Below, piece after piece: positions 44,070-51,782 of a DNA stretch of 64,000 nt. Origin of the DNA: Lacibacter luteus (GTDB lineage: Bacteria > Bacteroidota > Bacteroidia > Chitinophagales > Chitinophagaceae); NCBI RefSeq assembly GCF_004118265.1, contig NZ_SDHW01000001.1, positions 1,054,001 through 1,118,000 on the forward strand, in the 5' to 3' direction. The translations under genes and the position numbers were made by a program. The notes beneath the pieces are model-generated. The model was given only the letters and a program-made list of their open reading frames with translations, was not told where the DNA came from and did not search any database. The number at the start of each line of letters is the position of its first letter. Within the stretch, counting starts at the first letter, position 1.

Positions 44070-45503
44070 ATGAAGATCTGTGTACTGCAACCCGACTACT
44101 CCACTTCTGCTGTTGATTACCAATATTACGATCCTGCAAGAAATTTATCGGCTTTATTGCCCGATGTTGAGTTTCATCATGTTTTGCTCAACAAACTTAC
44201 TACCTACAAACAACTGTTGCAGTTAAGTAAGCAAGGCTTTGATTGTTTTGTGAATTTGTGCGAAGGTTATCTCGAATGGGAAGTACCATCCATTGATGTG
44301 ATCTATACGTTGGAATTATTGAATCTGCCATTCACCGGACCAAACAGTTTGTTATACGATCCGCCAAAAGAATTAATGAAATATGTTGCCTACACCGAAG
44401 GTGTTGCAACTGCTAATTATGCATTGATCGACACAACAGACAATCTTGAAGAGCAGATCAAACACCTCAACTTTCCTTTGTTTGTAAAACCTGCTAAAGC
44501 AGGCGACAGTTTGGGTATAGACGAGCATTCTGTTTGTGCTACCATTGATGAATTGTATCAGAAAGCAGTTACTGTGTTATTGGATTATCCGCAACTGCTG
44601 GTTGAAGAATACATTGCAGGCAGAGAGTTTACGGTACTTGTTGCTGCCGATGCAAAAGATGAAAAGAAATGCAGAGTGTTTCAGCCCATTGAATTTATTT
44701 TTCCTGAAGGCCGAACGTTTAAAACATACGCACTCAAAACATCGGAGCTTCATCCCGAAAGCAATATTCCTGTTACCGATGCATCCATCAAACAACAACT
44801 AACGGAAGCGGCTCAACGCATTTTCAGAAGTTTTGGCGGCGTGGGTTATGCCCGCATGGATTTCCGTATGAACGATGCAGGCAAACTTTTCTTTTTGGAA
44901 GTAAACTTCACCTGTTCTGTTTTTTATACTGATGGTTACGAAGGCAGTGCCGATTACATTATTAAAGCCGATGGTATTGGCCAGACCGGTTTTCTGAAAC
45001 ATATTATTGAAGAAGGGATAGCCCGGCATAAACGCAGACAAAAGAAGTATGTCATGAAGGGCAACTCCATTGCCGGTTTCGGTATTTATGCCACAACACA
45101 TATTACTGAAGGCGACATCATTTTTAAAGGCGAAGAACGTCCGCAACGAATCGTTACCAAACGCTGGGTTGATGAAAACTGGCTGCCCGAAGAAAAGCTG
45201 CTCTTTAAACATTATGCTGTTCCGCTCAGCACCGAAGTATATGTGCTGTGGGATAATAATCCATCGGAATGGGCTCCGCAAAACCACTCCTGCCGACCAA
45301 ACACTGCTTACAATGGCCTTAATCTGGTAGCACTGCACCCCATTTTGCCCGGCCAGGAGCTTACGCTCGACTACGCCGAACTGCTGAATGAAAGTGCCGA
45401 AACATTTGACTGCCAGTGCGGTACACCCGACTGCCGCAAAATCATTTCCGGCGCCAAAGGCAATTCTGTCACACAGAAGGAACAAATTAACAGGCCCCAC
45501 TGA
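44070..45503 (+). CDS. ATP-grasp ligase fused to a C-terminal SET domain
   Basis: 477 residues. Residues 1-320 form a D-Ala-D-Ala-ligase-like ATP-grasp enzyme (FVNLCEGYLEWEVPSIDVIYTLELLNLPFTGPN, FVKPAKAGDSLGI, LVEEYIAGREFTVLV, RMDFRMNDAGKLFFLEVNFTC). After a basic linker (KRRQKKYVMKG), residues about 330-470 are a complete SET domain: GNSIAGFGIYATTHITEGDIIF, APQNHSCRPNTAY, GQELTLDYAELL and post-SET cysteines CQCGTPDC. The fusion states that ligation and methylation act on the same product. ATG 44070 is used; another ATG 10 bp upstream is out of frame. Third gene of the cluster. Confidence 0.9.
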   Translation: MKICVLQPDYSTSAVDYQYYDPARNLSALLPDVEFHHVLLNKLTTYKQLLQLSKQGFDCFVNLCEGYLEWEVPSIDVIYTLELLNLPFTGPNSLLYDPPKELMKYVAYTEGVATANYALIDTTDNLEEQIKHLNFPLFVKPAKAGDSLGIDEHSVCATIDELYQKAVTVLLDYPQLLVEEYIAGREFTVLVAADAKDEKKCRVFQPIEFIFPEGRTFKTYALKTSELHPESNIPVTDASIKQQLTEAAQRIFRSFGGVGYARMDFRMNDAGKLFFLEVNFTCSVFYTDGYEGSADYIIKADGIGQTGFLKHIIEEGIARHKRRQKKYVMKGNSIAGFGIYATTHITEGDIIFKGEERPQRIVTKRWVDENWLPEEKLLFKHYAVPLSTEVYVLWDNNPSEWAPQNHSCRPNTAYNGLNLVALHPILPGQELTLDYAELLNESAETFDCQCGTPDCRKIISGAKGNSVTQKEQINRPH

Positions 45504-45516
45504 CAAGCCATCGGCC

Positions 45517-45524
45517 TAACTTTG
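45517..45524 (+). promoter_or_regulatory. Candidate -7 element before the ABC membrane-domain gene
   Basis: TAACTTTG matches TAnnTTTG, 110 bp before the ATG at 45634. No good -33 box is seen. Confidence 0.35.
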
Positions 45525-45633
45525 CCCTCCCTACTAATCCATTACGCTGTTTAAAGGAAGTTTTTTGCTCCACTAAACTGCAGCGGTTCTGCACAGTCAA
45601 TTATTGGTACACATAAAAAAGGAAGGAACGGTT

Positions 45634-46518
45634 ATGCCCGGCAAATGGATCATTCAAACAATTATCGGCCGCTATAAATACAAATTGCTGCTAACTTATT
45701 CGCTGTTTGGTATAGAAATGCTGGGCTTGTTATTGCGCCCGTATTTTTTAGGCGAGGCAGTAAACGGTTTAATTAAAGGTTCGTACCAGGGATTGTTTTA
45801 TCTGGCAGGAGCACATTTACTTTGGGTAGTGATGGGTACACTTCGTCATCGTTACGATTCACGTACCTACTCCAACATTTATACTTCGCTGGTGGTAAAA
45901 CTCATGAGCCGTAACCGCAACAGCGATCTTTCGAAACTGAGTGCACACTCAACACTTTCACGTGAGTTCATTGATTTTCTTGAGTTCGATCTTAACTACA
46001 TTATTGAAGCTGCTTACAACATTATCGGTTCGCTTGTATTGTTATTCTTTTATGATACACAGGTTGTATTACTTTGTTTGCTGATGTTGATACCAGTAAG
46101 CATTACCAGCTATTTGTATGGCAAGCGCATGCGTCGTTTAAATAAATTCAAGAACGATGAACTGGAACAGCAGGTAAATATTCTTGCAACAAGAAATCCC
46201 TTACGCATCAGTGAACATTACAACAAACTGCGTAAATGGCAAATCAAGATCAGCGACCAGGAAGCGTGGAATTTTGGTGTTATGGAATTGTTGGTGATGG
46301 TGATTATTACAGCTTCGTTGATCACTGTGTCATCGGTAAATGGCAAGTCGTTGCAGGCAGGTGACATGATCGGCATCTATACCTACATTCTCAAATTTGT
46401 AACAGGTTTGGATACTGTACCATACATGATTCAGCGAACATCAACCTTAAAGGATATTCTGCACCGGATAGAACTTGAACCGGAAGATGAATTGCCGGCT
46501 GCAGTTTCTGCGGCTTAA
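45634..46518 (+). CDS. ABC-exporter six-transmembrane domain protein without ATPase
   Basis: 294 residues from ATG 45634, preceded by a clear GGAAGGA ribosome-binding site (the frame is open 30 bp further up). The sequence is a type-I exporter membrane domain: spans at about 15-36, 50-68, 130-148, 153-172, 225-245 and 255-275, with cytoplasmic loops rich in R/K. The chain ends right where an ATP-binding domain would start (...DILHRIELEPEDE), and no Walker A gene is nearby. It could pair with an ATPase encoded elsewhere or have lost transport function. Following the SET/ATP-grasp cluster by 130 bp on the same strand, it might export the product, but that is only inference. Confidence 0.75.
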   Translation: MPGKWIIQTIIGRYKYKLLLTYSLFGIEMLGLLLRPYFLGEAVNGLIKGSYQGLFYLAGAHLLWVVMGTLRHRYDSRTYSNIYTSLVVKLMSRNRNSDLSKLSAHSTLSREFIDFLEFDLNYIIEAAYNIIGSLVLLFFYDTQVVLLCLLMLIPVSITSYLYGKRMRRLNKFKNDELEQQVNILATRNPLRISEHYNKLRKWQIKISDQEAWNFGVMELLVMVIITASLITVSSVNGKSLQAGDMIGIYTYILKFVTGLDTVPYMIQRTSTLKDILHRIELEPEDELPAAVSAA

Positions 46519-46524
46519 AAAAAA

Positions 46525-46590
46525 GCAGTTAAAGGTTAAGAGTTATGTGTTACGGGGTGCATGAATCTTGTGCCTTGTACCTTACTTCTT
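46525..46590. repeat. Heptad tract overlapping the end of a membrane-protein gene
   Basis: About nine 7-bp units in perfect phase: first GCAGTTA, AAGGTTA, AGAGTTA, TGTGTTA, then CTTGTGC, CTTGTAC, CTTACTT. The right half overlaps the stop and last codons of the minus-strand gene at 46582 and shares a 12-mer with the tract at 1958-1985 in reverse orientation. Confidence 0.75.
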
Positions 46591-46977
46591 CTCAACTACT
46601 TTCATATCAGGTAACACCGTCATCACCAATACAACCAGCGATGCGCCAAAGTAAATGTAAAGCCAGGCAGTTGTTTGCGGACATTCACCATTGCGGCAGG
46701 TAGAAAGTAAAAAGAGATTACGTAAAGCCCATGCAAAATTGATTGCGCCAACGAATGGATTTGCCCGTTTAGCCCATAATTTAGGAATGAGGAAAAATGC
46801 AGTTGTAAGAACAAGCATAATAATATTCATCAAAACGGGTTTTCCGAAGATTGTTACAACATCAGAACCAAAGCCGGTAACATAAGCCGATTTGGAAGGA
46901 ATATAAATCCAGTTAAAAGTTGCAGCAAAAATCATCAACAAACCCGCTACAATACCAATGTAATTTGAATAACGCAT
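46582..46977 (-). CDS. Four-span hypothetical membrane protein
   Basis: 131 residues from ATG 46977 (the frame continues 12 codons upstream through the tRNA terminator, which is unlikely). Hydrophobic spans at about 7-25, 46-64, 75-92 and 105-122. A CRNGEC pair of cysteines lies in a loop near 98-103. I do not recognise the family beyond similarity in layout to small Bacteroidota membrane proteins of unknown function. The last codons (VVEKK) fall in a heptad tract, so its C-terminus may have been reshaped by the repeat. It lies just downstream of tRNA-Cys on the same strand, behind a terminator. Confidence 0.7.
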   Translation of the reverse strand: MRYSNYIGIVAGLLMIFAATFNWIYIPSKSAYVTGFGSDVVTIFGKPVLMNIIMLVLTTAFFLIPKLWAKRANPFVGAINFAWALRNLFLLSTCRNGECPQTTAWLYIYFGASLVVLVMTVLPDMKVVEKK

Positions 46978-46990
46978 AAGCTGTAAACAG

Positions 46991-47020
46991 AAAAAGCGCA
47001 GGAGTGTTTCCAACGCTTTT
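46991..47020 (-). terminator. Terminator after tRNA-Cys
   Basis: On the minus strand AAAAGCG (47020-47014) pairs with CGCTTTT (46998-46992), with an inner GGA/TCC, followed by a T run. It lies 11 nt after the tRNA 3' end and symmetrically could serve in both directions. Confidence 0.65.
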
Positions 47021-47030
47021 CTTTTTTTAG

Positions 47031-47101
47031 AGGTCCCGAGCGGATTCGAACCGCTGTAGGAGCTTTTGCAGAGCTCTGCCTAGCCACTCGGCCACAGGAC
47101 C
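47031..47101 (-). tRNA. tRNA-Cys (anticodon GCA)
   Basis: 71-nt cloverleaf on the minus strand. Acceptor stem GGTCCTG (47101-47095) with CGGGACC (47038-47032), D arm GGCCGAGTGGCTAGGC, anticodon loop CTGCAAA with anticodon GCA, T arm GGTTCGAATCC. The discriminator base is U, as expected for tRNA-Cys; the CCA end is not encoded. No intron or unusual base was noted. Confidence 0.95.
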
Positions 47102-47103
47102 AA

Positions 47104-47147
47104 TTTGTGAGGTGCAAATGTAGTATATTCGAACAAATACTCCCAAA
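47104..47147. promoter_or_regulatory. Interleaved divergent promoters of tRNA-Cys and the nucleoside phosphorylase
   Basis: Minus strand: TTTG (47147-47144), 21 nt, TACATTTG (47122-47115), 13 nt before the tRNA 5' end. Plus strand: TTTG (47104-47107), 16 nt, TATATTCG (47124-47131), 21 nt before the ATG at 47153. The two -7 elements are separated by a single base, so occupancy should be mutually exclusive. Confidence 0.6.
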
Positions 47148-47152
47148 GAACT

Positions 47153-48028
47153 ATGCAAAGAATTGCAGAAAGTGAATTGATCATCAATAGCAGAGGTGCA
47201 GTTTACCATTTAAATGTACGCCCCGATGAACTTGCAAGTACAGTTATTACAGTTGGCGACCCCGATCGGGTAAAAGAAGTTTCAAAACATTTCGATAAGG
47301 TTGAACATACATTACAACACCGTGAATTTATTACACACACAGGCTACATTGGAAAAAAACGAATATCGGTTGTATCAACAGGTATTGGTCCGGATAATAT
47401 TGATATTGTGTTGAACGAATTGGATGCATTGGTGAATATCGATTTTGATAGCCGCACCATTAAGCCGCAACTCGCCCCGCTGCATATTATTCGTCTTGGA
47501 ACATCAGGTTCGTTGCAGGCCGATATTCCTGTTGATGCATTTGTAGTTTCAACACATGGCTTAGGCATCGATAACCTGTTGCATTTCTATCGTCACGATA
47601 ATAACGAAGAAGAAAAACAATTGGTGCATGCCTTTGTAACGCATACACAGGTACAGGATAGTCTTTCGTATCCGTATATCAGTAGTGCTGGATCGCAACT
47701 GCTCAAACATTTTGTGCAAGGCTATCATCATGGCATTACTATTACCTGCCCTGGCTTTTATGGTCCGCAGGGCCGTGTATTACGTCTGGGACTTTCTAAT
47801 CCAACTTTTGTAGACAGATTAACCCAGTTTCAATTTGGCCAACACCGCATTACTAATTTTGAAATGGAAACCTCAGCCATTTATGGCTTGGGTAAAATGA
47901 TGGGGCATCAATGCCTGTCTATCAGTGCCATTGTAGCCAACAGGGTTAAAAAGGAGTTTAGTAAAGATGGCGGGCTGGCAGTTGAAAATCTGATTAAAAA
48001 ATCGCTGGAGATTATTGCCGGAATGTAG
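47153..48028 (+). CDS. Nucleoside phosphorylase (uridine phosphorylase-like)
   Basis: 291 residues of the PNP/UDP phosphorylase superfamily, cleaving nucleosides with phosphate in the salvage pathway. Motifs: ITVGDPDRV (phosphate loop near the start), GIGPDNIDIVLNEL, IIRLGTSGSLQ, and the ribose-binding FEMETSAIYGLG. The layout is that of uridine phosphorylases rather than of trimeric PNP, but base specificity cannot be read with certainty. It has its own promoter, divergent from tRNA-Cys, and a hairpin at 48055-48094 ends it. Confidence 0.9.
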   Translation: MQRIAESELIINSRGAVYHLNVRPDELASTVITVGDPDRVKEVSKHFDKVEHTLQHREFITHTGYIGKKRISVVSTGIGPDNIDIVLNELDALVNIDFDSRTIKPQLAPLHIIRLGTSGSLQADIPVDAFVVSTHGLGIDNLLHFYRHDNNEEEKQLVHAFVTHTQVQDSLSYPYISSAGSQLLKHFVQGYHHGITITCPGFYGPQGRVLRLGLSNPTFVDRLTQFQFGQHRITNFEMETSAIYGLGKMMGHQCLSISAIVANRVKKEFSKDGGLAVENLIKKSLEIIAGM

Positions 48029-48054
48029 TAACGCTTAACTGACTGGCATACCAT

Positions 48055-48094
48055 AAAGTCGCATCACAGTACATAGAGGCTGAGATGCGACTTT
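48055..48094 (+). terminator. Hairpin terminator after the nucleoside phosphorylase
   Basis: Perfect 11-bp stem (48055-48065, AAAGTCGCATC, with 48084-48094), 18-nt loop, short T run. 27 bp after the stop. Confidence 0.6.
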
Positions 48095-48186
48095 GTTGTA
48101 ATTTAGCACAACAATAAAATAACACTTAAAACGAGGAAATTGGTTTAGCCCATTGGCTACTTACCACTCCCCTCTAACAATTCATA

Positions 48187-48966
48187 ATGACAATTCCATT
48201 TTATAAATACCAGGGTACGGGTAACGATTTTGTAATCATCGATAACAGGAACGGTAATTTTACGCAACTCTCTACCGTAGAAATAGCCTTTTTATGCGAT
48301 AGAAGATTTGGCATAGGTGCCGACGGATTGATGCTTTTACAACTGAAAGATGGCTACGATTTTGAAATGGTTTATTACAATGCAGATGGCAACGAAGGCA
48401 GTATGTGTGGCAACGGTGGACGCTGTTTAGTGGCCTTCGCAAAACACTTAGGTGTTATAGACAAAAACGCTGAATTCCTTGCTACAGACGGGTTTCACGA
48501 GGCAAAGGTGCTTGATAACGGATGGATTGAATTAAAAATGAAAGACGTAAACAACATCGAAAAATCGCCGGAATATTCCATTTTAAATACAGGTTCGCCC
48601 CACTACATCAAGTGGGAAAACGACATCGCAAAAACCGCAGTTTTTGATGAGGGAAAACGCATCCGCTACTCCCCCCCATTTTTTCAAGAAGGCATCAATG
48701 TTAATTTTGTTCAGCTTCTCAACGATACGCTAAACGTAAGAACCTACGAGCGGGGTGTAGAAAACGAAACCCTTTCTTGTGGTACCGGTGTAACGGCTGC
48801 AGCAATAGCTGCCAGCAATGACAGCATCGGCTTTCAGGAACGAAAAATTCTTACGCCGGGCGGAGAGTTGAAAGTGAAGTTTGAAAAAAAATCCGAATCG
48901 TCCTTTGAAAACATTTGGCTGTGTGGACCTGCCAAATTGGTTTTCGCCGGTACGATTACTCTTTAA
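48187..48966 (+). CDS. dapF: Diaminopimelate epimerase
   Basis: 259 residues converting LL- to meso-diaminopimelate for lysine and peptidoglycan. Both catalytic cysteines are present: Cys74 in GSMCGNGGRC and Cys198 in ETLSCGTGVTAAA. FYKYQGTGNDFVIIDN opens the protein as in all DapF, and two related halves form the symmetric fold. Start ATG 48187. A probable heptad-like stretch (CATTGGC, TACTTAC, CACTCCC units) lies just upstream, and a definite tract just downstream. A DinB-like gene follows 31 bp later. Confidence 0.96.
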   Translation: MTIPFYKYQGTGNDFVIIDNRNGNFTQLSTVEIAFLCDRRFGIGADGLMLLQLKDGYDFEMVYYNADGNEGSMCGNGGRCLVAFAKHLGVIDKNAEFLATDGFHEAKVLDNGWIELKMKDVNNIEKSPEYSILNTGSPHYIKWENDIAKTAVFDEGKRIRYSPPFFQEGINVNFVQLLNDTLNVRTYERGVENETLSCGTGVTAAAIAASNDSIGFQERKILTPGGELKVKFEKKSESSFENIWLCGPAKLVFAGTITL

Positions 48967-48967
48967 T

Positions 48968-48995
48968 CCCATATCCTAAACCCTAACCCTGCACC
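48968..48995. repeat. Heptad tract between dapF and the DinB-like gene
   Basis: Four units CCCATAT, CCTAAAC, CCTAACC, CTGCACC fill the whole 31-bp gap up to the next ATG. Confidence 0.7.
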
Positions 48996-48997
48996 CA

Positions 48998-49570
48998 ATG
49001 ATTGCAAAACGCTATCATTTAAACAAATTTCAAATCATCAGCCATGCTGAGAATACCATCGAGGATATTCTCAAGCAATGCAGGCAAATGGATGATCATC
49101 TTTTCTTCTACAAATCAGAACAATGGTCGGTAGCAGAAAATCTTGAACATCTATCGCTCACAATGAATAAAGGCTGGCTTAATTTGTTTACTCCGAAAAT
49201 TATTTTGAAATGGAAGTTTGGTAAACCCGAACGCCCTTCTTACTCATACGAAGAACTGGTACAGTTATACTATCAGAAACTGGAAGCCGGTTACGAAACC
49301 GAAAAACGTTTTATACCTACAGTTGTTGAAGAAAAAGATGCAAAGCAACGCTTAATTGCACGCTTTGAACAAATAGCCAATAAGTACCTCGACCAGGTAC
49401 GGTATTATTGGGAAGATGAGACCATGGATCAATACCAGGTGCCTAATTCTTTATTCGGCTTTGTTACCATAAGAGAACTGCTTTATTTTAACCTGTTTCA
49501 TAACACACACCATTACAAAACCATCCGAAACCGAAAAAACGAAGCCATCGAATTTTCAACGGTTGATTAA
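48998..49570 (+). CDS. DinB-like four-helix protein
   Basis: 190 residues with the DinB/YfiT-like four-helix pattern: a first helix with SEQWSVAENLEHLSLTMNKG (His near 51, a usual metal ligand) and the C-terminal LFHNTHHYKTIRN with the other two histidines. The three histidines typically hold a divalent metal. Members are thiol transferases or damage-inducible proteins, and the exact reaction cannot be stated. It probably shares a transcript with dapF; corA follows 26 bp downstream behind its own promoter candidate. Confidence 0.85.
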   Translation: MIAKRYHLNKFQIISHAENTIEDILKQCRQMDDHLFFYKSEQWSVAENLEHLSLTMNKGWLNLFTPKIILKWKFGKPERPSYSYEELVQLYYQKLEAGYETEKRFIPTVVEEKDAKQRLIARFEQIANKYLDQVRYYWEDETMDQYQVPNSLFGFVTIRELLYFNLFHNTHHYKTIRNRKNEAIEFSTVD

Positions 49571-49581
49571 ACTGTGGCGCT

Positions 49582-49589
49582 TACCTTTG
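49582..49589 (+). promoter_or_regulatory. -7 element before corA
   Basis: TACCTTTG matches TAnnTTTG and lies 7 bp before the corA ATG; a TTG at 49563-49565 sits 16 nt upstream. A nearly leaderless mRNA would result. The element overlaps the space after the DinB stop. Confidence 0.45.
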
Positions 49590-49596
49590 CGCCGCT

Positions 49597-50535
49597 ATGT
49601 TGCAATTCTTTAAAAACGAAAACGGCAAACCACTTGCCATCGAGAAACCTGAAACAGGTGCGTGGGTAAATATTGTACCCCCTCTGAAGCAGGAAGAGTT
49701 TACTGAAATTGCAGATGCATTAGATATCCCTCTCGACTTTTTAACCGATTCGCTGGATATTGATGAACGTTCACGTTACGAACTGGAAGACAATGTTAAG
49801 CTCATTGTTATAAAAACGCCTACGGAAAACAATTCGTTTAACGATAGTGATGCTTTTTATATCACCATTCCTATTTGTATTATCCTTACCCATAACCAGA
49901 TTGTAACCGTTAACTCGTTCGATAACGGTGCCATCAAAAAATTCCTGAACACATTTCAAAACCGTCATCCCGATAAACGGAATATGATGGTGTTGAAAAT
50001 ATTTGAAAAGGTGGTGCAGGCGTACATGGAGTTTCTGAAAGAAATCAACCATCGCCGCAACTTACTCGAACAAAAATTGTACGACGCAAACCGTAACGAA
50101 GAATTGCTCGACCTGATGCGTATACAAAAAAGCCTGGTGTATTTTGTTACGGCTTTACGCAGTAATGAAATGTTGTTGATGAAACTGCAACGCACCAACT
50201 TTTTAGCGTTGAACGATGAAGAAGATGAGTTTTTGCAGGATCTGATCGTAGATACCAGCCAGGCATTGGAGATGGCGAACATTTATACCAACATCCTCAG
50301 CTCAACAATGGATGCGTTTGCAAGCATCATCAGCAACAACCAGAACCAGGTAATGAAACGCCTTACTTCTGTTACAGTAATGCTGCAATTGCCAACGTTG
50401 GTTGCCAGTATTTATGGTATGAACGTACCAATTCCCGGTGCTCATTCAAGCTTTGCATTTTACTTCCCTATTTTAATTTCGCTCGGGCTTTCGCTTTTGC
50501 TGGGCATTTATTTTTTAAGAAAGAAATTGTTTTAA
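49597..50535 (+). CDS. corA: CorA-family magnesium/cobalt transporter
   Basis: 312 residues. N-terminal cytoplasmic funnel (about 1-240) with a long stalk helix, then TM1 leading into the pore signature YGMNVPIPG (about 272-280) and TM2 (about 285-306), ending in the basic tail RKKLF. The GMN motif defines the selectivity filter of CorA pentamers. It mediates Mg2+ uptake (possibly Co2+ or Ni2+). Length fits the family. A Nudix gene starts 3 bp after the stop. Confidence 0.93.
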   Translation: MLQFFKNENGKPLAIEKPETGAWVNIVPPLKQEEFTEIADALDIPLDFLTDSLDIDERSRYELEDNVKLIVIKTPTENNSFNDSDAFYITIPICIILTHNQIVTVNSFDNGAIKKFLNTFQNRHPDKRNMMVLKIFEKVVQAYMEFLKEINHRRNLLEQKLYDANRNEELLDLMRIQKSLVYFVTALRSNEMLLMKLQRTNFLALNDEEDEFLQDLIVDTSQALEMANIYTNILSSTMDAFASIISNNQNQVMKRLTSVTVMLQLPTLVASIYGMNVPIPGAHSSFAFYFPILISLGLSLLLGIYFLRKKLF

Positions 50536-50538
50536 ACT

Positions 50539-51000
50539 ATGACGCTTAACGTACGTGTATACGGCATTATCATTAACGAAGAGAAGCAAGTATTGGTGAG
50601 CGATGAATTTATCCGTGGCGCATATATAACAAAATTCCCGGGCGGTGGCTTGGAAATTGGTGAAGGCACAAGGGACTGCCTGAAGCGTGAAATGAAAGAA
50701 GAGTTATTGATTGATGCCGAGATCGGTGATCATATTTATACAACAGACTTCTATCAGCAAAGTGCATTTAATCTTGCTTACCAGATCATTTCCATTTATT
50801 ATTATGTAAAGCCCCTGGAAACAATTACACTTCCGTACAAAACTGTTCCTTTCGATTTTCAACCGCACCAGGTTGCCGATCCAAAAGGTGAAGCAGAAGT
50901 AATCCGTTTAGTTAATTGGGATAAGTTTAATGCAGATGCAGTAACATTGCCCATTGATAAAGTGGTTGCTGACATGCTGAAAGAAAAGCACATCTTCTAA
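50539..51000 (+). CDS. Nudix hydrolase
   Basis: 153 residues with an intact Nudix box GGGLEIGEGTRDCLKREMKEELL (G-x5-E-x7-REx2EE, about 34-55), hydrolysing a nucleoside diphosphate linked to an unknown moiety with Mg2+. The VRVYGIIINEEKQVLVSDEF start is typical of ADP-ribose/MutT-type members, but substrate cannot be told. It follows corA by 3 bp, so it is in the same transcript. The stop overlaps the converging transporter gene by 4 bp. Confidence 0.92.
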   Translation: MTLNVRVYGIIINEEKQVLVSDEFIRGAYITKFPGGGLEIGEGTRDCLKREMKEELLIDAEIGDHIYTTDFYQQSAFNLAYQIISIYYYVKPLETITLPYKTVPFDFQPHQVADPKGEAEVIRLVNWDKFNADAVTLPIDKVVADMLKEKHIF

Positions 51001-51782
51001 TCGTTCATAGCTGCATCCTTCATTTCTTTTGCTAATGCATGACCGAGGTAACGTTCAATTATTCCGTGTATGAAATAGATTACAGGAGTAAGCACTACTG
51101 CTACCGTAAACTTGTAAATATAATTTCCCGTTCCGGTAACAAGTATTTGTTTTAATGTCCACGCATCGCCCTGCCCTTCCTGTATTCTTCTGCCAATGTA
51201 AAAAGCAATAAACAGCACAACAAAACTATCTACCAGTTGCGATATTAATGTTGAACCGGTTGCACGGAGCCAGATGCGTTTTTCGCCCGTTACTTTTTTT
51301 ATACGGTGGAACACCAGCACATCCAATATTTGCCCGATAAGAAATGCCACCATTGATCCGATAATGATCCACAAACCTTGTCCGAAGATGCCTTTAAATG
51401 CATTATTCGCATTATCAATGCCATTGCCAATGGTAAAATACTCCGATGGTTTTAGATAAATAGCACCGGAGAACATCAGGAAAGAATACGTAATTAATGT
51501 TACAGTTAAGTACGAAAGAAACTTCACTCCTCTTGAGCCGTAATATTCATTAATAATATCCGTCATAATAAACACCACAGGCCAAAGCAATACACCCGCA
51601 GTAAGATGAAAACTGAAGTTGCTGCCAAATAAAGGCAGGTTCAAACGTTTGATTCCAACAGTATCTTCCAGCGAAAAAATCTTTACACCTATAAACTCTG
51701 CAATCATGGCATTGGCAATAAAAAAACCGGCCAGCACCAGGAATAATCGGGTTGGTTTATCGCTCAGTATCTGTTTTATCAT
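50997..51782 (-). CDS. Queuosine precursor transporter (YhhQ/VUT family)
   Basis: 261 residues, about six to seven spans. Family marks: FFIANAMIAEFIGVKIF near the start, the DIINEYYGSRGVKFLSY motif (about 90-105) and the GSTLISQLVDSFVVLFIAFYIG segment (about 172-193). It imports preQ0/preQ1 or related deazapurines for tRNA modification. A small membrane gene overlaps its start by 4 bp (51779-51782), so the two are translated in tandem. Confidence 0.92.
   Translation of the reverse strand: MIKQILSDKPTRLFLVLAGFFIANAMIAEFIGVKIFSLEDTVGIKRLNLPLFGSNFSFHLTAGVLLWPVVFIMTDIINEYYGSRGVKFLSYLTVTLITYSFLMFSGAIYLKPSEYFTIGNGIDNANNAFKGIFGQGLWIIIGSMVAFLIGQILDVLVFHRIKKVTGEKRIWLRATGSTLISQLVDSFVVLFIAFYIGRRIQEGQGDAWTLKQILVTGTGNYIYKFTVAVVLTPVIYFIHGIIERYLGHALAKEMKDAAMND

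Noticed and set aside
42919-45503. Housekeeping ddl (cell-wall D-Ala-D-Ala ligase)
   Set aside because: Two copies, non-Ddl lengths, insertion segments, SET fusion and absence of mur neighbours argue against a cell-wall role.
44799-45506. 235-residue minus-strand frame opposite the ATP-grasp/SET fusion
   Set aside because: Long only because of codon bias on the coding strand; the fusion protein has clear motifs in both domains.
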